Assembly: GCA_947454465.1 (NCBI GenBank)
Contig: CANGJP010000019.1
Coordinates: forward strand, 1-36,478
Reading direction: 5' to 3'
Source: Pseudomonadota bacterium
GTDB lineage: Bacteria; Pseudomonadota; Gammaproteobacteria; Steroidobacterales; Steroidobacteraceae
Length of the DNA stretch: 36,478 bases
The position numbers and the translations under genes are program-made. The notes beneath the pieces are model-generated. The model ran no database searches. It had not been told where the DNA came from and saw only the letters and a list, made by a program, of their open reading frames with translations. Positions 1 to 7,115 of this stretch are shown here, piece after piece. How positions within the stretch are numbered: the stretch's first letter is position 1; each line of letters opens with the position of its first letter.

Positions 1-1
1 A

Positions 2-1327
2 GTGGCCATCATTGTCACTCGTATGTCTAAAGCCCAAGACATGGGCGGTGAACTTGGTAAACAATTATTTGGTAACCCGCGCGCCTTGATGGTGGCGGCT
101 GCCTTACTGGGCGTCATGGGTCTGATTCCTGGGATGCCTAATGTTGCCTTTTTGTTGGGTGCTGCAATTTGTGGTGGTGTTGCGTGGCGAATCAAAAATA
201 GACCGGCGCCTACGGTGCAAGAGGTCACTACCACTCAGTCAGAAGTCACGCCTGCGACATCACCGGAAAACCGTGAATTAAGTTGGGATGATGTGCAGCC
301 AGTTGATCTACTGGGTTTGGAAGTGGGGTACCGTTTGGTGCCATTGGTGGATAAAGCACAAGGCGGTGATTTATTAGCGCGTATTCGGGGTATTCGCCGC
401 AAGCTGTCACAAGAGCTGGGTTTCCTGATCCACACTGTACATATTCGAGATAATTTAGAGTTAGCGCCCAATGCCTATCGAATCAATTTGGGCGGCGTGC
501 CTGTTGGTGAATCGACCATTCATCCCGATCGCGAATTGGCCATTAACCCCGGGCGGGTGTTTGGCAAAGTAACGGGGATTGAAACACGTGATCCTGCCTT
601 TGGTATGGAAGCGGTATGGATTGAGCCGTCGATGCGCGATCAGGCGCATTCACTAGGGTATACCGTTGTGGATGCCAGCACTGTCATTGCTACTCACCTC
701 AGTCACATCATTCAGCAGCACGCTCATGAGTTGCTTGGCCACGAGGAGGTGCAGAGCTTGCTGAATGCTTTATCGAAACTTGCACCAAAACTTGTTGAAG
801 ATCTCATCCCAAAACAGCTTTCTCTGAGCGTGTTGGTACGGGTATTGCAATATCTCCTGCAAGAACGAGTTCCAATCAAAAACATGCGCACAATCGTCGA
901 AACATTGGCGGAACACGCCGGCCGAACCCAGGACCCACAGGTACTGCAATCCTTAGTGCGTGTGGCATTGGGTCGTCAGATCGTGCAGGACATTGCCGGC
1001 ATGACGGATGAATTACCTGTGTTTACGCTGGACTCAGATTTAGAGCAGTTGTTAGGTGGGGCCATGAGCGGGGGTGACAGCAGCACCGCGTTGGCGAATC
1101 CTGGACTTGAACCCGGACTGGCAGAACGGTTGCAGCGCCGTTTAAGCGAAAGTGCTCAGCGTCAAGAAACTGCCGGTAAGCCTGCTGTGCTATTGGTGCC
1201 GCCGACGCTGCGTACGGCGATGGCACGGTTTGTCCGTTCGGCCGTGCCGAGTATGCATGTGCTGGCGTGGAATGAAGTTCCTGACAGTCGCAAGGTGCGA
1301 TTGATCGGTACGGTGGGACGTAATTGA
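2..1327 (+). CDS. flhA: Flagellar export gate protein FlhA, 3' part
   Basis: FlhA is the large membrane component of the flagellar type III export gate. Its cytoplasmic ring receives substrate-chaperone complexes. The reading frame is open to the left edge, so the first third or so of the protein (most membrane helices and the FHIPEP signature) lies outside; the apparent GTG at base 2 is only an internal valine. The visible 441 residues contain two last membrane segments (about residues 27-70, around LGVMGLIPGMPN) and then the cytoplasmic domain, with the family blocks GYRLVPLVD, RIRGIRRKLSQELGF and VIATHLSHII. It ends normally with TGA. The next gene is flhF, 91 bases on, as in Pseudomonas and Vibrio flagellar clusters. 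I am confident of the identity. Confidence 0.96.
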   Translation: MAIIVTRMSKAQDMGGELGKQLFGNPRALMVAAALLGVMGLIPGMPNVAFLLGAAICGGVAWRIKNRPAPTVQEVTTTQSEVTPATSPENRELSWDDVQPVDLLGLEVGYRLVPLVDKAQGGDLLARIRGIRRKLSQELGFLIHTVHIRDNLELAPNAYRINLGGVPVGESTIHPDRELAINPGRVFGKVTGIETRDPAFGMEAVWIEPSMRDQAHSLGYTVVDASTVIATHLSHIIQQHAHELLGHEEVQSLLNALSKLAPKLVEDLIPKQLSLSVLVRVLQYLLQERVPIKNMRTIVETLAEHAGRTQDPQVLQSLVRVALGRQIVQDIAGMTDELPVFTLDSDLEQLLGGAMSGGDSSTALANPGLEPGLAERLQRRLSESAQRQETAGKPAVLLVPPTLRTAMARFVRSAVPSMHVLAWNEVPDSRKVRLIGTVGRN

Positions 1328-1329
1328 AA

Positions 1330-1422
1330 ATGAACAAGTACTCCATAAACACGGTACCGGTGAGTCCGCAGGGGTACAGCGGTCGGTTACTGCGAATCGT
1401 ATTCACGGGCGAGCCTCTATGA
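1330..1422 (+). CDS. Possible 30-codon ORF linking flhA to flhF
   Basis: A 30-residue frame starts with ATG two bases after the flhA stop and ends in TGA that overlaps the flhF start as ATGA. It begins MNKYSINTVPVSPQ and ends VFTGEPL. No domain is recognisable and no strong ribosome binding site precedes it. Starting immediately after one stop and ending on the next start would suit translational coupling of flhF to flhA. A chance frame of this length is also quite possible. This is inference from layout only. Confidence 0.25.
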   Translation: MNKYSINTVPVSPQGYSGRLLRIVFTGEPL

Positions 1423-2654
1423 AAATTCGTCATTACTACGCAAGAGATATGCGTCAGGCATTAAAGCAGGTGCGTGAAGCACAGGGCCCTGATGCAGTCA
1501 TCATGTCGTCACGACGCACGATCAATGGTGTCGAAGTGGTGGCCGCTGTGGACTTCGATGAGGCGGCTGTTGGTTTACCCGTTGCACAAACCGTCAATCC
1601 TGCGCAATCCGCTACTGAAACGACAGCCGATATACAACGCTGGAAGACCGCGCATGCTGCCACACAGGTAGCGACTCCCGAAGCGCAGTCGTCACAGACT
1701 GATAACACCGCAGAGATGAGTGCCGAACTGATGACTCTACGGCGGATGTTAGAAACGCAGTTGGCCACGCTGGCATGGAACGATTTAAATCGTCGTGCGC
1801 CCTTGCAGACAGCGATGTTGAAAGAACTGACGGAATTAGGCTTTTCGCATTCACTGGTGCTGGATGTGGTGTCACAGATTCCAGCCAAAACAGATTGGCA
1901 GGCCGCGCAGCGCATGGCACTGGCCATGATTAGTAAACAGATTAAGGTAGAGGATCAGCAACGTTGGTTAGATAACGGCGGTATGGTGGCATTTGCTGGT
2001 CCGACAGGTGTAGGTAAAACCAGCTTAATTGCCAAGTTGGCGGCACGTTGGGTCATGCAGAATGGAGCCGCTAATCTGGTGATGATATCGACGGATACGT
2101 TGCGCATCGGTGCCCATGATCAGATACAGAATTTGGGTCGGTTGATGGGCGTGCCGACTTACTGTTTGGATCGGATCAGCGACTTACCAAGCCTATTAAC
2201 TAACTTAAGTGATAGTGAGCGTTCATCGCAGCGTCGACTTATCTTGATTGATACTGCCGGTCTCAGTCAGCGCGATGCAAGATTAACCACAGAATTTGCT
2301 CGATTGTCTCAGTCGCATCCTCAACTGGAAGTATCACTGGTGATGTCGGCTAGTACTCAGGCTGGTGCATTGGACGAAACCTTCCATAGCTTTGCCGCAC
2401 TTAAGCCGCAATCTTGTGTACTGACCAAACTTGATGAAGCGACCAGTTTGGGTGGTGCACTGTCAGTGTTAGTCAAACACGGTGTGCCACTGGCCTATAC
2501 CTGTGAAGGTCAGTCTATTCCTGAAGATTTATTACCCGCTCGCGTGCATCGCTTGATCGCACGGGCAGTGGAATTGGCTCGTCTTAGCGGTGCCAGTACC
2601 GATACGGAATTACTATCAATGAGATTTGGAGGAGTGGCGCATGCCCTTGCCTAA
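1419..2654 (+). CDS. flhF: Flagellar GTPase FlhF
   Basis: FlhF is an SRP-type GTPase that marks the cell pole and recruits the first flagellar parts there. The protein is 411 residues, within the family range. It starts with the typical MKIRHYYARDMRQAL basic N-terminus, followed by a variable linker (about residues 55-105), an N domain, and the GTPase domain. The P loop is GPTGVGKT at residues 194-201, with DTAGL and TKLDE further on as the G3 and G4 elements. The 3' end overlaps flhG by 14 bases, so the two are translated from one message. FlhF and FlhG act as a pair setting the place and number of polar flagella, which suggests a polar flagellum in this organism. Confidence 0.96.
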   Translation: MKIRHYYARDMRQALKQVREAQGPDAVIMSSRRTINGVEVVAAVDFDEAAVGLPVAQTVNPAQSATETTADIQRWKTAHAATQVATPEAQSSQTDNTAEMSAELMTLRRMLETQLATLAWNDLNRRAPLQTAMLKELTELGFSHSLVLDVVSQIPAKTDWQAAQRMALAMISKQIKVEDQQRWLDNGGMVAFAGPTGVGKTSLIAKLAARWVMQNGAANLVMISTDTLRIGAHDQIQNLGRLMGVPTYCLDRISDLPSLLTNLSDSERSSQRRLILIDTAGLSQRDARLTTEFARLSQSHPQLEVSLVMSASTQAGALDETFHSFAALKPQSCVLTKLDEATSLGGALSVLVKHGVPLAYTCEGQSIPEDLLPARVHRLIARAVELARLSGASTDTELLSMRFGGVAHALA

Positions 2655-3522
2655 ACGCATCAATAAATCAGAACAGCAGCTTTCATTGTTGCCTGGACCG
2701 GTGCAGGTCATTGCTGTCACGGGTGGTAAAGGTGGCGTGGGCAAAACCACGGTCTCCATCAATCTTGCTTGCGCCATGAGTGCCGCCGGTAAGCGTGTCT
2801 TGTTATTAGATGGCGATATGGGACTGGCGAATGTGGATGTGTTACTAGGTCTAACCCCAAAACATACGCTGGCACAAGTGTTGGATGGCAGTTGCTCACT
2901 GGACGAAGTGGTGGTGGAAGCAAAATCAGGGTTTCATGTGGTGCCGGGCGCCTCGGGTATTGCAAGGCTGGCAAACATGTCAGCCCAAGAGCATCTGCAC
3001 ATTGTGCAAGCATTCAGTAGTTTAGCCAGACGGCTTGATGTCATGATTGTGGATACAGCGGCAGGTATTGCTAACAGTGTGCTGCAGTTTTCTCAGGCGG
3101 CACAATCGGTGCTGGTCGTGGTATGTGATGAACCGGCTTCTATCACCGATGCTTATGCATTAATTAAAGTGCTCAGTCGCCAGCATGGTGTGCGTCAATT
3201 TCAGGTGCTAAGTAATCAGTGTACGAAAGCAGGAGAGGGACTCAACCTGTTCAGGAAGTTAGAACGCGTTACGAATCAGTTTTTGGATGTATCACTGAGT
3301 TACGCTGGTGAGGTACCGCAAGATCCTTATCTGAAGCGTTCCATACGTGAACAGCGCCCAGTGACCGAGGCCTATCCAGTGAGTCCTTCAGCACAAGCGT
3401 TTAGAAAATTAGCTATTCAAGCTAATCACTGGCCCGTGCCAGATAGTCCTCGCGGTAACTTAGAGTTTTTTGTTGAGCGCTTAACGAAGCGTTCGACCGT
3501 GCAATTAGAGGTGGTGCAATGA
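2641..3522 (+). CDS. flhG: Flagellar number regulator FlhG (FleN), MinD/ParA-type ATPase
   Basis: FlhG is a MinD-like ATPase that limits flagellar number, through FlhF and, in Pseudomonas, by inhibiting the master activator FleQ. I place the start at ATG 2641, because GGAGGAG lies just upstream at 2628-2634; a longer frame from TTG 2626 would start on that site. This gives 293 residues. The deviant Walker A motif KGGVGKT is at residues 30-36, preceded by VIAVTGG, and IVDTAAGI provides the second ATP-site element. The gene overlaps flhF at its start and fliA at its end (ATGA), so the three form one translationally linked operon. Confidence 0.95.
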   Translation: MPLPKRINKSEQQLSLLPGPVQVIAVTGGKGGVGKTTVSINLACAMSAAGKRVLLLDGDMGLANVDVLLGLTPKHTLAQVLDGSCSLDEVVVEAKSGFHVVPGASGIARLANMSAQEHLHIVQAFSSLARRLDVMIVDTAAGIANSVLQFSQAAQSVLVVVCDEPASITDAYALIKVLSRQHGVRQFQVLSNQCTKAGEGLNLFRKLERVTNQFLDVSLSYAGEVPQDPYLKRSIREQRPVTEAYPVSPSAQAFRKLAIQANHWPVPDSPRGNLEFFVERLTKRSTVQLEVVQ

Positions 3523-4331
3523 ACGGAGTCAGTGCTTATGCCGCATGTCTACCGACGCAAAGTACGGATGCCTTGGTGAGGCGACATGCCGAGTTAGTGA
3601 AACGTATTGCATATCATCTTGCGGGGCGTTTGCCGAGTTCTGTTGAAGTGGCGGATTTAATTCAGTCCGGCATGCTGGGCCTATTGGAGGCGGCTAACAA
3701 CTACAGTGCAGATCGGGGTGCCAGTTTTGAAACTTACGCAGGTATACGCATTCGTGGTGCCATGTTGGATGCGCTACGTAAATTAGATTGGGCACCGCGC
3801 TCTGTGCACCGTAAAGCACGTGCTGCCGCCACTGCGGTTCGGGAGCTGGAAGGTGAAACCGGTTGTGAGGCCCAGGACATTGACATTGCTGCGCGAATGG
3901 GAGTGTCGCTTGATGAGTATTTTAAGGTGGTCCAGGATGCGACCAGTTGTCATCTGGTGAGTTTGAATGAAACCACTGGAGATGAAGATTCACCATTAGT
4001 GAGAATGGCGGATGAAACGGCCGATCCATTCCGTGACATCGTAGATAGTGATTTTCGTAAAGCCCTAGCGCTGGCGATTGAGAATCTACCTGAGCGGGAA
4101 AAGCTTGTGATGTCACTCTATTATGATGAAGAGTTGAATTTGAAAGAAATCGGCGCGGTGTTGAAGGTCACGGAGTCACGTGTCTGTCAGTTACATGGGC
4201 AGGCGCTGGTTAGACTGAAGGCACGGTTAGCGGAATGGCGGGATCAGCGTGAATGGACTGAGCAGGAAGAAGCTAAAAAAGACAAGGGTAGGGCGAAACA
4301 AGGAGCACGTACGGTCTTGACCACGGCATAA
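3519..4331 (+). CDS. fliA: Flagellar sigma factor FliA (sigma-28)
   Basis: FliA directs RNA polymerase to late flagellar promoters. The 270-residue protein carries sigma region 2 (LIQSGMLGLLEAANNYS, then ASFETYAGIRIRGAMLD) and region 4 (LPEREKLVMSLYY, then LNLKEIGAVLKVTESRVCQL) in the order usual for the family. About 30 C-terminal residues after the last region are charged and lysine-rich and look like a strain-specific tail. The start overlaps the flhG stop as ATGA. In many gammaproteobacteria cheY follows directly; here the next gene is motC, after 215 bases. Three sites in this window match its promoter consensus (4510-4536, 8328-8353, 8371-8396). Confidence 0.97.
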   Translation: MNGVSAYAACLPTQSTDALVRRHAELVKRIAYHLAGRLPSSVEVADLIQSGMLGLLEAANNYSADRGASFETYAGIRIRGAMLDALRKLDWAPRSVHRKARAAATAVRELEGETGCEAQDIDIAARMGVSLDEYFKVVQDATSCHLVSLNETTGDEDSPLVRMADETADPFRDIVDSDFRKALALAIENLPEREKLVMSLYYDEELNLKEIGAVLKVTESRVCQLHGQALVRLKARLAEWRDQREWTEQEEAKKDKGRAKQGARTVLTTA

Positions 4332-4482
4332 CCAAGGCGCCGCGATACCCGTGCTACACGGCAGCCAAGGTGAGTTATTGTTATATTGTTAATATGGTTT
4401 GATTTTATAAATGAAATTCAAGATTTTCTGCGGAACAATCTTGCCGCCTGAATATTGCCTTATGTGACCTGATGCACATAAA

Positions 4483-4509
4483 GGGAGTCATTTAGCTTGA
4501 TGGACTCCC
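4483..4509 (+). other. Inverted repeat immediately upstream of the motC promoter
   Basis: GGGAGTC (4483-4489) and GACTCCC (4503-4509) form a perfect 7-base inverted repeat with a 13-base spacer. No run of T follows, so it does not look like an intrinsic terminator for fliA. It ends one base before the candidate -35 element, where a regulator could bind or an RNA hairpin from read-through could form. Its function is unknown. Confidence 0.4.
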
Positions 4510-4536
4510 GCAAGTTTTGCCTGCGATGGACGATAA
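4510..4536 (+). promoter_or_regulatory. Candidate sigma-28 (FliA) promoter of motCD
   Basis: GCAAGTTT (4510-4517), 11 bases, then GACGATAA (4529-4536) matches the FliA consensus TAAAGTTT-N11-GCCGATAA at 13 of 16 positions with exact spacing. The -10 element ends only 10 bases before the motC ATG, so the transcript would begin within a few bases of the start codon. No ribosome binding site lies in that short leader. Confidence 0.75.
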
Positions 4537-4546
4537 CTAATCCACG

Positions 4547-5308
4547 ATGGCAAAACCAAACCGACAATTCGACTTTCTAAGTATCTTAGGGCTTATTTTA
4601 GCTTTTGCCTCCTTACTGGTAGGCGCAGTGCTCAAGGGCGCGGGAATCAGCGCTTTACTGTCCAGCGCAGCATTCACCATCGTGGTAGTTGGCACCATTG
4701 CATCCATCTGTGTGCAGACGCCGTGGTATGTCATGAAACATGCCTTGAGTATTTCTAGTTGGGTCATCAGACCGCCTGCTAATAGGCAGGAGCAGATCAT
4801 GAAGCAGTTTGTTGAATGGAGTGTCATCGCGCGTAAGCAAGGGCTGCTGGGATTAGAAACCATCATGAATAACATGAGCGATCCGTTTCTGCGAAAGGGG
4901 TTGATGTTGGTGGTGGATGGCACCGCTCCCGAGGATATTCGGATCATTATGGAAGTTGAAACGGAATTACGAGATCAGGTCGATTTACGCGGCGCGAAAG
5001 TCTATGAAGGCATGGGAATCTATGCGCCTACGCTAGGCATCATCGGTGCGGTATTAGGGTTGATTGCCGTCATGAAGAATCTGGCGGATCCCTCAAAGCT
5101 GGGTCATGGCATTGCAGCAGCGTTCACGGCCACGATTTACGGCATTGGTCTGGCGAATCTTTTCTTTTTGCCGATGGCGAACAAGCTGAAGCAGATCATT
5201 CATACTGAAAGTATGCAGCGTAACATGATTATTGAAGGCTTAATTGCCATGGCACAAGGCGATAACCATCGTAAGATGGAAAGTCGTCTGCGTAGTTATA
5301 TGGAATAA
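4547..5308 (+). CDS. motC: Flagellar stator subunit MotC (MotA/PomA family)
   Basis: This is the A-type stator protein, which forms the ion channel around the B subunit and pushes on the rotor. It has 253 residues. Four membrane helices are visible: about residues 9-28 (LSILGLILAFASLLVGAVL), 35-53, and two C-terminal ones around TLGIIGAVLGLIAVM and ATIYGIGLANLFFL. The conserved helix-3 proline is in APTLGIIG, and a charged cytoplasmic loop lies between helices 2 and 3. The N-terminal sequence is of the PomA/MotC type rather than E. coli MotA. motD follows after 4 bases. No ribosome binding site precedes the ATG and no other start fits, which agrees with a nearly leaderless transcript from the adjacent FliA promoter. 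Confidence 0.93.
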   Translation: MAKPNRQFDFLSILGLILAFASLLVGAVLKGAGISALLSSAAFTIVVVGTIASICVQTPWYVMKHALSISSWVIRPPANRQEQIMKQFVEWSVIARKQGLLGLETIMNNMSDPFLRKGLMLVVDGTAPEDIRIIMEVETELRDQVDLRGAKVYEGMGIYAPTLGIIGAVLGLIAVMKNLADPSKLGHGIAAAFTATIYGIGLANLFFLPMANKLKQIIHTESMQRNMIIEGLIAMAQGDNHRKMESRLRSYME

Positions 5309-5312
5309 GTCC

Positions 5313-6197
5313 GTGTCTAACCGTAAACGCCACGAAGAACATACCAACCATGAAGCCTGGGCTATTCCTTATGGTGATTTGGTCACCTTATTGCTGGCTT
5401 TCTTTGTGGTGATGTACTCCATTTCGACGGTAAATATCAGTAAATATCGGGCGATGTCCGAATCATTGGATGCCGCATTCAGTGGTACACCACATAGTAT
5501 TGATCCTATTCAGGTGGGTGCTCAGGCGATCCGTAGCACTAGCAGCAATATGACTAAAAGTGGTTTGATGTTGGGTAACAATACCGGCTTATTAGAGGCT
5601 GGGCAGCCGAAGGATCCTAATCAGATGACGATGATGGATCAGGTCATCAGCGAGATTGAAAATACCATGCCTGATCCCATCAAGGAGCAGTCGTTACAGA
5701 TTCATCGAAAAGATGATGGTGTGGAAATTGAGCTGAGTTCTGATGTTTTATTTCCTAGTGGATCCTCCATATTGTCAGCCGATGCGGTTACGGTGTTGCA
5801 GAAATTAGCGGCCGCGTTGAAACCGTTGCCCTATCCCATTCGAGTCGAAGGCCATACTGACAATGTGCCAATTAAAACCACTGCGTTCCCCTCCAATTGG
5901 GAGTTGTCTGCGGCGCGTGCTGCCAGTGTGGTAGGGTTGTTTATTTCGCAAGGTATCAACCCAGGGCAGCTGGCCGTGGTGGGGTTCGGTGAATTTAGGC
6001 CGGTAGCCGATAATCAGACGGCTGAAGGACGTGATCACAATCGCCGTGTCATCGTACTGATCCCGACCACAGAAAATGATGCCGATAGAGCATCGGCACC
6101 CGATTCAACTCCGCCTGCTGGCAGTGCGCCGGTGATGTCACAGCATGTGCCGCCTGATACCAGTACTAAGATTGCGATGCCGGCGGCTACCTCATAG
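5313..6197 (+). CDS. motD: Flagellar stator subunit MotD (MotB family)
   Basis: This is the B-type stator protein, anchored to peptidoglycan. I take GTG 5313 as the start; the frame extends upstream into motC but the family N-terminus begins here. The resulting 294-residue protein has a basic N-terminus and one membrane helix (about residues 20-40), with the ion-carrying aspartate D22 in AIPYGDLVTLLLAFFVVMYS. A periplasmic OmpA-like domain follows, with the peptidoglycan-binding block VEGHTDNVPI and SAARAASVV. The last 40 residues are rich in Pro, Ser and Thr. It lies 4 bases after motC, so the two are probably cotranscribed from the FliA promoter. Confidence 0.94.
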   Translation: MSNRKRHEEHTNHEAWAIPYGDLVTLLLAFFVVMYSISTVNISKYRAMSESLDAAFSGTPHSIDPIQVGAQAIRSTSSNMTKSGLMLGNNTGLLEAGQPKDPNQMTMMDQVISEIENTMPDPIKEQSLQIHRKDDGVEIELSSDVLFPSGSSILSADAVTVLQKLAAALKPLPYPIRVEGHTDNVPIKTTAFPSNWELSAARAASVVGLFISQGINPGQLAVVGFGEFRPVADNQTAEGRDHNRRVIVLIPTTENDADRASAPDSTPPAGSAPVMSQHVPPDTSTKIAMPAATS

Positions 6198-6229
6198 ATT
6201 GTGAGTTAGGTCGCAACTCCAGTAATCCC

Positions 6230-6256
6230 CATGCTGATCATCATGATGATGGCATG
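6230..6256. other. Near-perfect dyad between motD and the DUF2802 gene
   Basis: The 14-base core ATCATCATGATGAT (6237-6250) is a perfect palindrome. It is flanked by CATGC (6230-6234) and GCATG (6252-6256), which are also complementary, with a one-base asymmetry. It sits in the only gap of this gene group that could hold a separate operator. No known regulator site is recognised. Confidence 0.4.
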
Positions 6257-6286
6257 GAAGCTGCTCCTCAAACCTGTAACCCTTAT

Positions 6287-6326
6287 CGCTGTCAAATTGC
6301 TGACAGCGTGTTGTTACTGTTATTTT
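6287..6326 (+). terminator. Possible weak terminator or leader hairpin after motD
   Basis: CGCTGTCA (6287-6294) pairs with TGACAGCG (6301-6308) around a 6-base loop, giving a perfect 8-base stem. A T-rich but interrupted run (6309-6326) follows. It could terminate part of the motCD message. It also ends just before the GAGGAG of the next gene, so it could instead shape that ribosome binding site. Confidence 0.4.
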
Positions 6327-6339
6327 GAGGAGCGTAGGT

Positions 6340-6801
6340 ATGACCCTGTCGATATTCGTGTTCGGCTCGGTGGTCTTGTTATCAGCGACAGCCATTGCTG
6401 TTGGGGTGATCTGCTTGGTGATACTGCAGCAACATTGTCGCAGTCATCGACAGGATATGCAGCGACTGTTCGAGCAAATGGATTTTATTTGTACCGATAT
6501 GGTGATGCTATCGGAACGGTTAACTAGTGATGCTGGATCGTCAGCAACAACAGCAGAGACTAAGACCGTGTTAGATCTCAATGTGACGCCGCTGACAACG
6601 GCTTCAGCGCCGCGTGCTTACGAGATGGCGGCTCGTTTGGCGCGCGGTGGGGCAAGTTGTGAGGAACTCATGCGTGCGTGTGGCTTATCTCGGCATGAAG
6701 CGTCTTTATTGTTGCGCTTGCAGTCAAATAAAGATGAAAAAGCAGTAGATAAACCAGTAATCAAGGATCAGGTTCGGCCGCGCTTATCGCTCGCTGTTTA
6801 G
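6340..6801 (+). CDS. DUF2802 membrane-anchored protein of flagellar clusters
   Basis: The 153-residue protein starts at ATG 6340, set by GAGGAG at 6327-6332. One N-terminal membrane helix (about residues 4-27, IFVFGSVVLLSATAIAVGVI) is followed by a polar, probably helical stretch (QQHCRSHRQDMQRLFEQMD). A C-terminal block, ARLARGGASCEELMRACGLSRHEASLLLRL, reads like a small helix-turn-helix. This layout matches the DUF2802 proteins encoded next to cheW and flhB-like genes in Pseudomonas flagellar clusters (family known by domain name, function not established). It is the last plus-strand gene of the group; the next two are on the other strand. Confidence 0.75.
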   Translation: MTLSIFVFGSVVLLSATAIAVGVICLVILQQHCRSHRQDMQRLFEQMDFICTDMVMLSERLTSDAGSSATTAETKTVLDLNVTPLTTASAPRAYEMAARLARGGASCEELMRACGLSRHEASLLLRLQSNKDEKAVDKPVIKDQVRPRLSLAV

Positions 6802-6842
6802 TACCTGTTCAATCTTGCATACATTCATGATGCGCAGCTCAT

Positions 6843-7115
6843 TCATGAGCTTTGTGTTGTAGACCATACAAACGCCAGCACTTGCGCTGCGGCGGTATAG
6901 AGATCGTCTGGAATGTCAGGATGTAATGATGTCCTTGCCATACTGGCTGCCAGTGCAGGGTCTAGCGTGTGTGCAATGCCGTGTTGGTGTGCGATTTGCG
7001 TCAGGTGTTGTGATAGTAGCTTGCCATCGCGCAGCACAACCGAATCACTGGTTTTTTCTGAATAATGTAATGCGATCACTGGAGTATTTTGGGTGCCTGC
7101 AGGGGTCTTGTTCAT
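6843..7115 (-). CDS. Free-standing FlhB C-terminal domain protein (FlhB2-like)
   Basis: The 90-residue protein matches the cytoplasmic C-terminal domain of FlhB/YscU, the subunit that switches export specificity. The core VIALHYSEKTSDSVVLRDGK is followed by IAHQHGI, a DPALAA block, and the closing IPDDLYTAAAQVLAFVW. It has no membrane helices and no NPTH autocleavage motif, so it corresponds only to the part after the cleavage site. The start ATG overlaps the stop of the upstream FliK-like gene as ATGA. Such stand-alone FlhB tails are known in Pseudomonas and Bacillus; they can partly replace the FlhB tail. The full-length flhB is not in this window. Confidence 0.85.
   Translation of the reverse strand: MNKTPAGTQNTPVIALHYSEKTSDSVVLRDGKLLSQHLTQIAHQHGIAHTLDPALAASMARTSLHPDIPDDLYTAAAQVLAFVWSTTQSS

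Noticed and set aside
1023-1433. 136-residue minus-strand frame across the flhA end
   Set aside because: It lies opposite the conserved flhA coding sequence, starts inside flhF, and resembles no family.
2626-2640. TTG start for flhG
   Set aside because: It would use the GGAGGAG as coding sequence; ATG 2641 is correctly spaced from that site.
4537-4947. 136-residue minus-strand frame opposite motC
   Set aside because: Shadow of a well-supported stator gene; no domain seen.
6078-6099. Hairpin TGCCGAT/ATCGGCA in the 3' part of motD
   Set aside because: It lies in coding sequence before the stop, without a T run, and the GCCGATA in it has no -35 partner at the FliA spacing.
6231-6527. 98-residue plus-strand frame overlapping the start of the DUF2802 gene
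   Set aside because: It has no family features after its first 30 residues and overlaps a gene with a clear ribosome binding site and membrane helix.
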